In this document: piece after piece, positions 56,569 to 64,000 of the stretch | Layout: each line of letters opens with the position of its first letter | Numbering within the stretch: position 1 is the stretch's first letter | NCBI GenBank assembly: GCA_018806985.1 | Contig: JADANN010000103.1 | Location: forward strand, 186,001 to 250,000 | Origin: Angiostrongylus vasorum | Lineage: Eukaryota > Nematoda > Chromadorea > Rhabditida > Metastrongylidae | Direction: 5' to 3' | Length of the DNA stretch: 64,000 bases | The notes under the pieces: generated by a model | What the model saw: the letters and a program-made list of their open reading frames with translations, nothing else | Told to the model about the DNA's origin: nothing | Databases searched by the model: none | Made by a program: the position numbers and the translations under genes

Positions 56569-57224
56569 AAAATCTCGTCAAAATGTTCCCAGTTATTCGA
56601 TCGATTCAGCTGTAAAGTCAATCAGAAACAGCGCTGGCGGATTTCCCAGGTGAATAAGATCGCTTGACACTCTTGTCAAAGTGTTTCCACGGATTTTCGG
56701 AATTAAGTTATAATTAAACATTCGGCAATCATTCTGGAATGCAAAAAGGATGAAGATAAAAATTCATTAGAAATGAAAATCGATCAAGTGCCATCTTCCC
56801 GGGAAACACTTGGCACAAGGCGAAAAACAGCCGAGTCGGTTTTTTTCCTCAAACTTGTTTAGTTCGGGGGATTCGATCCATATATTTTTAGTCAGTCCAA
56901 GAACAACAGTGTTTCATGAATTCGACAAAACTAGATATCGATCAATCGATATGCACCTTTTCCATGCCCTAGTATTGTTCTGTCTAGCATGGACATGACT
57001 CCATACCAAAGTCACACAGGAAAGTACTGATGATTTGCAAGGGAATTAATAGACTGGCATTTTTTTTCTATTGCATAAGCCTGAGGAACATTTCTTCTGG
57101 ATGGAGCAATACTATATATCAACACTGAGCTTGCATCGTGGACTGTTGCTCTGTGTCATTGAATTATGGTATAAATCGTGATCTCGTAAACTCTGCAGTT
57201 TCGTAGAATTAGAATAAATAATAA
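56569..57224. other. Unassigned stretch
   Basis: A 62-codon plus frame at 56810-56998 has no domain. Confidence 0.45.
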
Positions 57225-57665
57225 CTTTTATTCGCTGCATATTATAATTTTTCATGGCTGGGTATGATGCGAAATACAACCACAACGATGCTGAGATGTT
57301 TGCAAAACTCCGTACCGTAGGTATCTGCGGTGGTGAACAAACGCTCTACTACCCTTTTCCGGATGCGAACGCAGTTCACCACTACACCATGCGTGTCCTT
57401 CGTTTCCAGCTATCTCCAAGCTAGTTCTATCGACCGGTGCCATCAGCAATCACCCGTCACGGGGATTGTGGTTGTATTTCGCATCATACCCTGCGGTGAA
57501 AAATTATAGTAGGCAGCAAATAAAAAGTTATTACCACTGTGATTTCAACTATAGCCTCAGCTTTAACTGGATTCAATGCCAATTTGGGCTCTCCGGATCA
57601 GTCCCGTTGACAGGGGATTGCTTGTTGCACTGATCGATAGAACTAGCTGACAGACAGGCGGAATT
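57225..57665. repeat. Family C fold-back plus tandem head
   Basis: Minus copy from CTTTTATTCGCTGCATATTA to CACCCGTCACGGGGATTG, then a plus terminus (AGTAGGCAGCAAATAAAAAG, 57510-57529), then at once the head of another plus copy (ATTTCAACTATAGCCTCAGC), lost after AGCTGACAGACAGGCG. Confidence 0.75.
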
Positions 57666-57784
57666 TATTTCAAGTTAGTGTAGATTTTAGCGGCCTTTAT
57701 TTGATTTACAAGGTTTATTCGGAGTTAGGATACGCCAGTTTAAAGATGCAGGCTGAATTCCTACATTAATTTTGGAACATTCTA

Positions 57785-58365
57785 TTAGCTGGAAGCCTCC
57801 ATTTGTAATAAATCTCACGTCCGACTTTCTATTAACCTCGGCATTGATCAAGTAATTCTTCGTATTCTTGTCGAGCAAACACGAGGTGTTATTTTTTTAT
57901 TCTTTATTCACGAACAAGCTGACGTTTCGGCGGATTTCGCCTTCCTCAGAGCCTGGAAAGCCTAGTTGACAGCAATCTACTCTGCCAAACACCTCCATAA
58001 CCAAAGAGAGAAAGCGCTAAACCAAGATTTCAATCACATCGAACACAGATTTGCACACTCACCGCTTTCTATGAGGCTTCCACTGAGTATATCGCGTGGG
58101 AGACCAACCGCACAGAATCCACATGGAAGCGTAATGTGCTCCTCTCATCAGAATAATAGGCTTATATATTGCCCAATATCACGCATGATAATGAGGCATT
58201 CTTCCCTGCGGTTCATTTTCGGATTTCTGGAATTGATCCAGAACGCCTCGAGAGTTTTGCGCGCTTGTGTTCTTGATTCCTGTGCGAGGATCGTGACGCG
58301 TACTTCAAAGTCCTCCCCGTTGTGTCTCTTCCATTTGTGATGGATAGAACGGCTAAACTCTTCCT
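57785..58365 (-). mobile_element. Penelope-like element 3' end with nuclease C-terminus
   Basis: On the minus strand, 58340-58133 encodes the nuclease C-terminus without a break: WKRHNGEDFEVRVTILAQES, then QARKTLEAFWINSRNPKMNR, ending IGQYISLLF and a stop. The non-coding end follows, with a hammerhead-like core at 57925-57949 and the terminus CACCTCGTGTTTGCTCGACA (minus strand) at 57875-57894. The GIY-YIG N-terminal half is missing. This copy is a close relative of the one at 54.2-54.9 kb. Confidence 0.8.
57908..57949 (-). ncRNA. Hammerhead-like motif, probably inactive
   Basis: Minus-strand core CTGAGGA (57949-57943), helix II GGCG/CGCC and GAAA (57928-57925) are identical to the motif at 54790. 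Helix III has a U-U mismatch at its inner pair. The base at the cleavage position is G, giving GUG, which hammerheads do not normally cut. The motif is recognisable but likely dead. Confidence 0.6.
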
Positions 58366-59084
58366 AGGGTAAAGGTTTAGGATTGCCCTGGCACGACTAT
58401 CTGGCAGACTTCCAAGAAAAACACTTCCAAGCGAACAGAAGCGAAGTACTTTTAAAGAAAGATCATCTAAGTGCTAAGTAGACTTTGACATCGGCACTTG
58501 AAGCAAACCATTCTTTTTTTGAATGAATCTTTATACAATTATATGTCTATCATTCCAGAAAATTCATGAAGCAAAAAGGAAAATGGGTCCTTGAAGAAAA
58601 ACTTGCTCAATATATATAGTCAATTCGAAGTAATGATAACAATGTGAAGGCATTAAAACTCGTCATTCCGTCCATGTTTTCTCTATTGACGCTTTGTGTT
58701 AGAAACAAGCAAGCTTTCTGATGGATCCATTGATCTTGTGCCTTCCACGATGGCCAGCTGCCATGTGCTCTCATCCGGACGACAACTGACTGTTGTCCTC
58801 GAAATGCGTGCTATTTCACACCCATTAGTTCCTCTTTTTTTATTTGCGTAAATACTCCGTTTTCATGGATGTAGATAAAACATAATAATATTGATTCACA
58901 CCAACTCGCTACTGTGTCGGATAGCATGGGCGACTTAATGAGATAGCTATTTTTTTATGATCTTCCTTCTCCTTCATACCACAGAATGAATGAACTTCTT
59001 TCTGACTGAATATCCTCGGGTCCAGGAAAAAATGGATCTCAAAACACGGATATTGCATTCAGTTGCTAGAAATAATCCTTTCTG
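58366..59084. other. Unassigned stretch
   Basis: Beyond the PLE nuclease end; no repeat or exon seen. Confidence 0.45.
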
Positions 59085-59312
59085 AACAAATCACTTGTGC
59101 TCCCCAGATCAATCCCATTGATAGGTGATTGCTGATGGTACTGATTGATAGAAAAACTAGCTGAGAGATAGGCGAAACGAAGGACTCGCGAGGAGTGGTG
59201 GTGTGCGCAGTAGCCCCAGAAAAGGGTAATAGCGCGTTCGGTCACCATCGCAGACACCAGCGCTCAGGAATTTTACAAATATGTCAGCAACATTATCGTT
59301 ATATTTCACTTT
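59085..59312 (+). repeat. Family C copy, subfamily 1
   Basis: CCCCAGATCAATCCCATTGA, GCTGAGAGATAGGCGAAACG, GCGAGGAGTGGTGGTGTGCG (box A region), GCGCGTTCGGTCACC (box B region) and CAAATATGTCAGCAACATTA. Confidence 0.75.
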
Positions 59313-59734
59313 GCTCTTTTCTTCATAACTCTTCCGAAGGCTGTGAAAATCCAGAAAATTCCACGTGATATCCTACTGGACTGTTGAAAGACAGAGGGTG
59401 AGATCTATTACAATAATGGGTTTCCTATAAGTAAAACCCAATATATTTTGATTGTTCCTGCATCACTCTTAAGGATTGGCTCTAAGCAAAAAAACTCATC
59501 CATAAATGGACCGTTTTTATTGTTTAAAGTTCTTGAAACTTCAAAATTATGAGGGGGTACCAGATTTGTTTACGTGTTCGTTATAACTTCTCACTGCTTT
59601 TAAGCAGTCGCAGAAAGATTTAACGAGTTTTTCCATTACGTACAGATAATGCAGAAATCTAGAAGATTCTTATGCATTTCACACTAGCTGTGTTTCATAT
59701 CTACGGTGATCAATCCCAGCGCTTACATAGGATT
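59313..59734. other. Unassigned stretch
   Basis: Nothing recognised. Confidence 0.45.
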
Positions 59735-60050
59735 CATTTCCTCGCTTCCCTCATTAACGAAGGTCTTCCAACACGCGTGTGGGTTCTATTGCTGCTTTAA
59801 GAGTTTCGTTTCGATATGAGTGTTAGTTATTGAACACTGATAATCGATTCTCTCAGGAGTCCTGAGATAGCTGTGCTAGTTCGTCCTTACTTGGAATGCA
59901 GAGAGTAAGCTTTTCCTGGGCAAGTTGGCAACCAATTTCCCGACCCCCGAGGGAGATAAAGAGCCTTAAGGAGCTGGAACGGCATCGAATCGACACTGTG
60001 CTCGTGACGGCTTGCATCTCTACCACGGTAATACTCACCCTCGCCTCTAA
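59735..60050 (-). mobile_element. SINE B copy
   Basis: Minus-strand blocks CATTTCCTCGCTTCCCTCAT, CGAAGGTCTTCCAACACG, TCTCTCAGGAGTCCTGAGAT, GGCAACCAATTTCCCGACCC and, at the head, GGCATCGAATCGACACTGTG with a box A complement CTCTACCACGGTAATACT. The head is well kept. Confidence 0.7.
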
Positions 60051-60079
60051 ACAATAAAAAAAAATTAAATCAAGTTATT

Positions 60080-60470
60080 TCGTTTCTATAATGCAGAGAT
60101 ATTTGCAAACTCCGGACCGCAGGTGTCTGCAGTGGAGAACGAACGCTCTATTGTCCTTTCCCGGGAGTAACGCGTTCACCACCACACCATGCGGGTCCTT
60201 CTGTTTCGCCTGTCTCTCAGCTAGTTCTGTAGATCACTTGCCATCAGCAATCACCCGTCAACGGGGGTTGATCTGGGGAGACAAAATCGGCATTGAACCC
60301 AGTTAAGCTGAAGCTATAGTTATAATCACAATCTTAAGCTTTCTATTTACTGCTGATCATCTGCAGACACCTGCGGTCCGGAGTTTTGCAAATATCTCAA
60401 CATTAAAGAAGTTATATTTCGCAACATACCTTGCTATTGAAAAGGATAAGCAGTAAATAAAACGGTCAAG
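60080..60470. repeat. Family C minus copy plus plus-strand end
   Basis: Minus copy from GCAGAGATATTTGCAAACTC to GTTATAATCACAATCTTAAG, followed by a minus terminus (CTATTTACTGCTGATCATC) and then a plus end from GCAGACACCTGCGGTCCGGA to AAGCAGTAAATAAAACGG. Confidence 0.75.
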
Positions 60471-60577
60471 TCATTTCGCTTGAAGCCCACTTTAAGTCTG
60501 AAGGGATTTCTCTTTCTTCGCCTTCTCCTTTTCCAAAACAGCTTTGAATTTTTAAAAGATTTAGTATTATCCTGAGC

Positions 60578-60673
60578 ATGAGATCACTCACCCTGTTACT
60601 ACTTGGTATTCTGGTCTTGTCTTATCTTGAAATAGCGTACATATGGTATACGGTCTCTTTAATACAGACTTAA
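60578..60673 (+). CDS. Short ORF resembling a signal-peptide exon
   Basis: A 31-codon frame starts MRSLTLLLLGILVLSYLE and then meets a stop. The N-terminus has an Arg followed by a 12-residue hydrophobic core, as in a secretory signal peptide. About 50 bases upstream is a pyrimidine-rich tract ending AACAG, which could be a trans- or cis-splice acceptor. The frame may leave through a donor near GTACAT (60637) or GTATAC (60645), giving the first exon of a small secreted protein. No downstream exon was found, and a chance hydrophobic frame cannot be excluded. Confidence 0.25.
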   Translation: MRSLTLLLLGILVLSYLEIAYIWYTVSLIQT

Positions 60674-61075
60674 TGGCGCTTAATCTTGTATTGCCGCTTG
60701 AGACTGTGCTTAATCCTTTGCTGAGCTCTATCTGAATCCAAAAATTCGTCCAAGAAAACTCCTTGTAAATCGTCTAATCTGGAAAATAAGTTTTTTTTTG
60801 GGCAGATCTGGTGTCAAAAGCATGACAAACAAACTCTTTGCATTAAAATAAGCAGTCGGAAAGAGCATAGATTGAAATCGATGCACGCGGTCCACTCTGC
60901 CTTTCCATATGTACACTAGCAAATGCAGTCTTTCTTACCTACATATGCATATCCCACTAGTGAGTTAAGCTCATATGACAATAGATTAAGGGCTGTATAT
61001 AGTCCAGTTTATGGTCGTAGACCGTCAGTAAATCGATAACATCGTTAGCATCAGGTTATTCTGTATAGATGAACC

Positions 61076-61243
61076 ATGCGAAAGTCGTGTGTGATCCCGA
61101 GCCTTCCGGACGTGGTTCTACGGCACATCTTCAGCTTTCTCAACTATCGACTGTTGTGTAAAGCCGAATCGGTGTGTCGACGTTGGAAAACCGTTGTGAT
61201 GTCGTTGCTAAGACACCAGATTCATGAAATTATCATCGAACGA
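61076..61243 (+). CDS. F-box protein, first coding exon (partial gene)
   Basis: The reading frame opens at ATG 61076 and runs 56 codons to a GTACGT splice donor at 61244; read straight through it would stop at 61252. Residues 8-41 match the F-box pattern: LPDVVLRHIFSFL, then a charged linker, then VCRRWKTVV, with the Leu-Pro start, Ile-Phe-Ser core and Val-Cys-Arg-x-Trp signature in order. F-box domains bind SKP1 and bring substrates to SCF-type ubiquitin ligases. The substrate-binding part would lie in later exons, and the exon at 62592 is the natural candidate because both junctions are phase 0. ATG 61076 is taken as the start because the F-box then begins near the N-terminus, as is common. 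No exact orthologue is recognised. The splice structure is inferred and a decayed copy is possible. Confidence 0.72.
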
Positions 61244-61252
61244 GTACGTTGA

Positions 61253-62591
61253 TGTTTTCTACTTATTACTCACATCGTATCACTTTGATAATCTCATTTT
61301 CAACTTATTAACTGGACGAGTTCTCGCGAAATTAGGCAGGTGTTTTTTCTCTTATGGACATCAATTGTGGCCCGATGATGCGTAATTTGTGAGTCATAGA
61401 TGACTTCTAGTATAAAGGACAAACAATAATTTGAATAGTAGGTGGAAAAAGCTGGTCGACTGAAAGGAGTGAGGACTGTTGGGAAAAAAAACCACATTGA
61501 AGATAAACGATTAGATGAATGGAAAGTGGAATGCTGCTTTAGTTAGGTGAAACAACTTAAAATCCTCCCAACAATGTCATAATGTGGTCAAAGTCACATC
61601 AAAATGTGTTGGAGAATGTCCCAACTCCTTGTGAGTTCTGAGGAAATTCTGCCATTGCAATGAACATCTACAGGTTCAGTACTGATGAGAGCAGCGCTAA
61701 CACTCCTGGCTCGACAGCATCTCATTGAATTCTCGAAATAATATGTTGATTCATCCCGGCACAAAAACATCATCCTGCAAGCAAAACCCTGAAAACAAAG
61801 TTTTCCATTAAGATAATGACTAATGCGTTTTAACAGAAACTTGTAGAAGAAATCCGTTAGCGACTGATTGCAGCAGAATGTAGAGCCCTAGCAGACAGAC
61901 TACCAATCCGATGATCAAGTTTGTGATTTTAAAGATCCCGAAGAACATTCGGAGTAATCAAGATTCCTGAATTCTGAAGGGAGTTTTCATGTCACCGTTA
62001 AGGTATGTATTCATATCGGGTGTTTTAAATCAGGCCGTAGGTAGATCTTATGCTCTCAGATGTTGTGAGTCCTCAAAGAGCTGTAACGTTGTGACTAAGA
62101 GTAGCACTGTAAAGAGCATGGCCAGTGAGTGTGGTCCGAGCCAGCTAGGGTGCTGATTACTTGTTGAAAGGGAACTAATTTACCATTAAGTGCACTTCCG
62201 ACATCGCTCGGCGTACAGAACCACTAATTATGCGCAGTGACGATTAGCGGGTTGAAAGATCGTTCCTATCCTCGGGTAGGTTTCCGTCTAAGCAGAGAAT
62301 TCACTCCTTCCTAACCACGTTGACACTTTCGCCGTTCAGAAGAACAACTTCTTCATTGTAGAAAAGACAACGTGCCGAGAAGGCGCTTCCCTAACTTAAA
62401 CGCAAACAACTTTGTGATTCCACTCTGTTGTTTCTTCTTTCTTTCCGCACAATTTATCATTTTGAACACCTCTTCACGGAGAAGCAAAACGACAAGCGGT
62501 TTTCTTGCCGATTAGATTAAATTCTGAAACAAGGTCAACCAATGGAAAAAATTTGTCTTCACAGAATAGTCGGTTGTTGAATTTTTTTCAG
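61253..62591. other. Probable intron of the F-box gene
   Basis: No family A-E repeat is seen, in contrast to most of the window. A TTTTAACAG acceptor ends at 61838, but the following phase 0 frame stops after seven codons, so an extra exon there is unlikely. Confidence 0.45.
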
Positions 62592-62695
62592 TTCGCCGCA
62601 TCGTCACCGTCAGTGCATGAGTTGATGGCCTTTCGACGGCTATCGATCAATTGCCCAATCGATGCGTTCGATTTTCTTGCCGGTGTTCTTAGACG
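62592..62695 (+). CDS. Probable second coding exon of the F-box gene
   Basis: A strong nematode-type acceptor (TTTTTTTCAG, ending 62591) precedes an open frame reading FAASSPSVHELMAFRRLS, then INCPIDAFDFLAGVLRR. The peptide looks protein-like, with mixed charged and hydrophobic residues and little low-complexity sequence. The frame enters in phase 0, matching the end of the F-box exon at 61243; the intron would be 1348 bp. The donor is uncertain: CG|GTGCGC at 62696 is possible. Without it the frame reads on to a stop at 62733-62735, just before a minus-strand SINE A copy. The link to the F-box exon is inferred from phase, strand and distance. Confidence 0.5.
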
Positions 62696-62735
62696 GTGCG
62701 CGATTTCCATACTCTTTTATTTTATTTATTTTTAG

Positions 62736-63020
62736 AAAGGATAAAGGATAAAGCTCTCGGCGTTGATCGATCCTTGAAGGATGCGCCATGCATTCGACTT
62801 CATTAAGTATCGTTGGAGGTGATAGAATGCAACATCTGGCCTTTACGATGACTCGAGGTGGCCCACCGATGTATCGAGCCAGTGCTGCTATCCTCCCAGA
62901 CAAGTCTGATACCAATTTGCCGACCCCCGGAGGAATGGAAAGCTTGGTAGGCCATGTGCACAGGGATCAATTCCACTTGTGTGTCGCAGTGGCGCCTCCA
63001 ACCATTGCGCTACACGCGCC
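62736..63020 (-). mobile_element. SINE A copy, full length, beside SINE B
   Basis: Tail AAAGGATAAAGGATAAAGC, head complement CCATTGCGCTACACGCGC. It begins one base after the stop that ends the open read-through of the F-box exon at 62592 and is joined directly to a minus-strand SINE B. Confidence 0.88.
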
Positions 63021-63390
63021 TTATTTATTTTATATGACCCCTTTTCACGTTTGCTGTCCGGATCCCAGCACTTCTCACATTCGATCCGTTTCCTCGCAAC
63101 CATCATCCACGAATGTCTTCCAACTTTTGTGCAAGACTATGACTGCTGCGTGAGGATTTTCTTTTCATCTTGAATTTCGTAGAATGCTTATCGAGACGAT
63201 TCTCACTGGACTCCTGAGATAGCCGCGCTAAAGCGTTCCCAACTGGATTGCGGAGAGTGACTTTCCCGGACAAGTCCGGTATCAATTTCCCTACCCAGGA
63301 CGGATGAGAGGCTCGATGAGCCTGGAGCGAGATCGAACCACCACCGTACACGTGATGATCGGCACCACTACCACAGTGCTATCCCTCCTG
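63021..63390 (-). mobile_element. SINE B copy, full length
   Basis: Complete on the minus strand: head GGGATAGCACTGTGGTAGTG (box A-like), GTGGTGGTTCGATCTCGC (box B), the CGGACTTGTCCGGGAAAGTC body, CGAGGAAACGGATCGAATGT, GTGCTGGGATCCGGAC, and tail GGTCATATAAAATAAATAAG. It defines the family. Its 3' end touches the 5' end of SINE A. Confidence 0.85.
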
Positions 63391-64000
63391 ATTTTCATAT
63401 ACTTTTTTTCAAAAACCTTAACTGATATTTTAATAACACTGCAACTATGAATGCTCAAACAGTGCTCGTTTTCATTACAAGAATTCTGGTTAAGACCCAG
63501 TTACCGTACATCCTAGATAAACTGGCGTTTCTAGATCGCGTTCATCACTGACCAGAATGACGGTCGACATAAAGTTTCTCGCTAATCTGAAATACGTGAG
63601 TGTTAACAAACAGCCTTTCCACTCATTCGATAACATCCTACAACTCAATTTTTTTCTTTACTGGGTAAACAAACTAAGCGCTCAGAAACAAAAAATTGCC
63701 TTATAAACCAAATTTCAGCCAACGACGGACCCTCCTATATTCCTATTCCTCAGTTCACTAGCTTTTACAAAAAATATGTTCCTGTTTTTTCGAAGCTGAA
63801 GTTTGGCATAATATGGGAAATGTAAGTGGGGAGTGGAGGGGAGCACTATTTTACGCTTGAAATTGGACAACTATCGTGAGGATGAATTAGCTGTTCTTCC
63901 TTTAAGGACTTTCCAATTTCTACGTCTAGTCATCCTTACGTGCCTAGAAAATCCTTTATGTAAGATAAGCAATCTGCTGAAATTCTTCATAAATCCAGTC
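63391..64000. other. Right-edge stretch, repeat-poor
   Basis: Holds the weak exon candidate at 63719-63821 and a possible donor TAC|GTGAGT at 63595 after a 13-codon open stretch from ATG 63556. No repeat family seen. Confidence 0.4.
63719..63821 (+). CDS. Weak internal exon candidate
   Basis: A TTTCAG acceptor ending at 63718 and an AAAT|GTAAGT donor at 63822 bracket 103 bp. One frame is open across it and includes YIPIPQFTSFYKKYVPVF. It could be a further exon of the F-box gene, but its phase does not fit the preferred donor of the exon at 62592. No domain is recognised. The support is splice consensus and an open frame only. Confidence 0.2.

Noticed and set aside
61839..61862. Extra F-box gene exon after TTTTAACAG
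   Set aside because: In the required phase it stops after seven codons.

Overview
The window looks like gene-poor, repeat-saturated chromosomal DNA from a nematode, most likely a clade V strongylid such as a hookworm relative. That placement is inference. It rests on nematode-type splice acceptors (a T-run then TTTTCAG), an RTE-clade LINE remnant, many Penelope-like element (PLE) remnants with GIY-YIG and hammerhead-like motifs, and dense tRNA-derived short repeats. There is no operon, no bacterial-type gene, no rRNA, no intact tRNA gene and no CRISPR array.

The best-supported host gene piece is an F-box first exon at 61076-61243 with a clean GTACGT donor. A phase-compatible second exon follows at about 62592, after a TTTTTTTCAG acceptor. 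Weaker exon candidates lie at 37158-37289, 60578-60673, 63719-63821 and 17791-18078. Most other open frames of 60-220 codons are accidental frames through repeats.

Repeat families, named here by letter: (A) a tRNA-derived SINE of about 280 bp ending in GGATAAA/TTTATCC units, at least 18 copies; (B) a second tRNA-headed SINE of about 350 bp, about 10 copies; (C) a repeat with tRNA-like boxes and the terminus GTAGGCAGTAAATAAAA, found both as head-to-tail pairs and as fold-back pairs, with subfamilies; (D) a repeat of about 370 bp, four copies; (E) an element of about 400 bp whose two ends are inverted repeats, each carrying a hammerhead-ribozyme-like core. Two related palindromic repeats lie at 16.2-16.6 and 33.1-33.6 kb.

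Autonomous retroelement remnants are one RTE LINE at 9.1-10.4 kb and a PLE cluster at 46.6-58.4 kb. The PLE pieces include an RT with YLDD (minus, 48.7-49.9 kb), a head-to-head neighbour with YMDD (plus, 49.9-50.5 kb), a GIY-YIG endonuclease end at 54.1-54.6 kb followed by a near-complete hammerhead motif, and a similar minus-strand end at 57.8-58.4 kb.

The most interesting observation is that the PLE remnants, the E elements and the palindromic repeats share the same end architecture: a hammerhead-like core followed by a common terminal stretch close to CCTCGTGTTAGCT. This suggests a family of small non-autonomous elements, possibly mobilised by PLE enzymes, with ribozyme-like motifs at both ends in outward orientation. 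All family assignments come from reading the sequence; no database search was possible.
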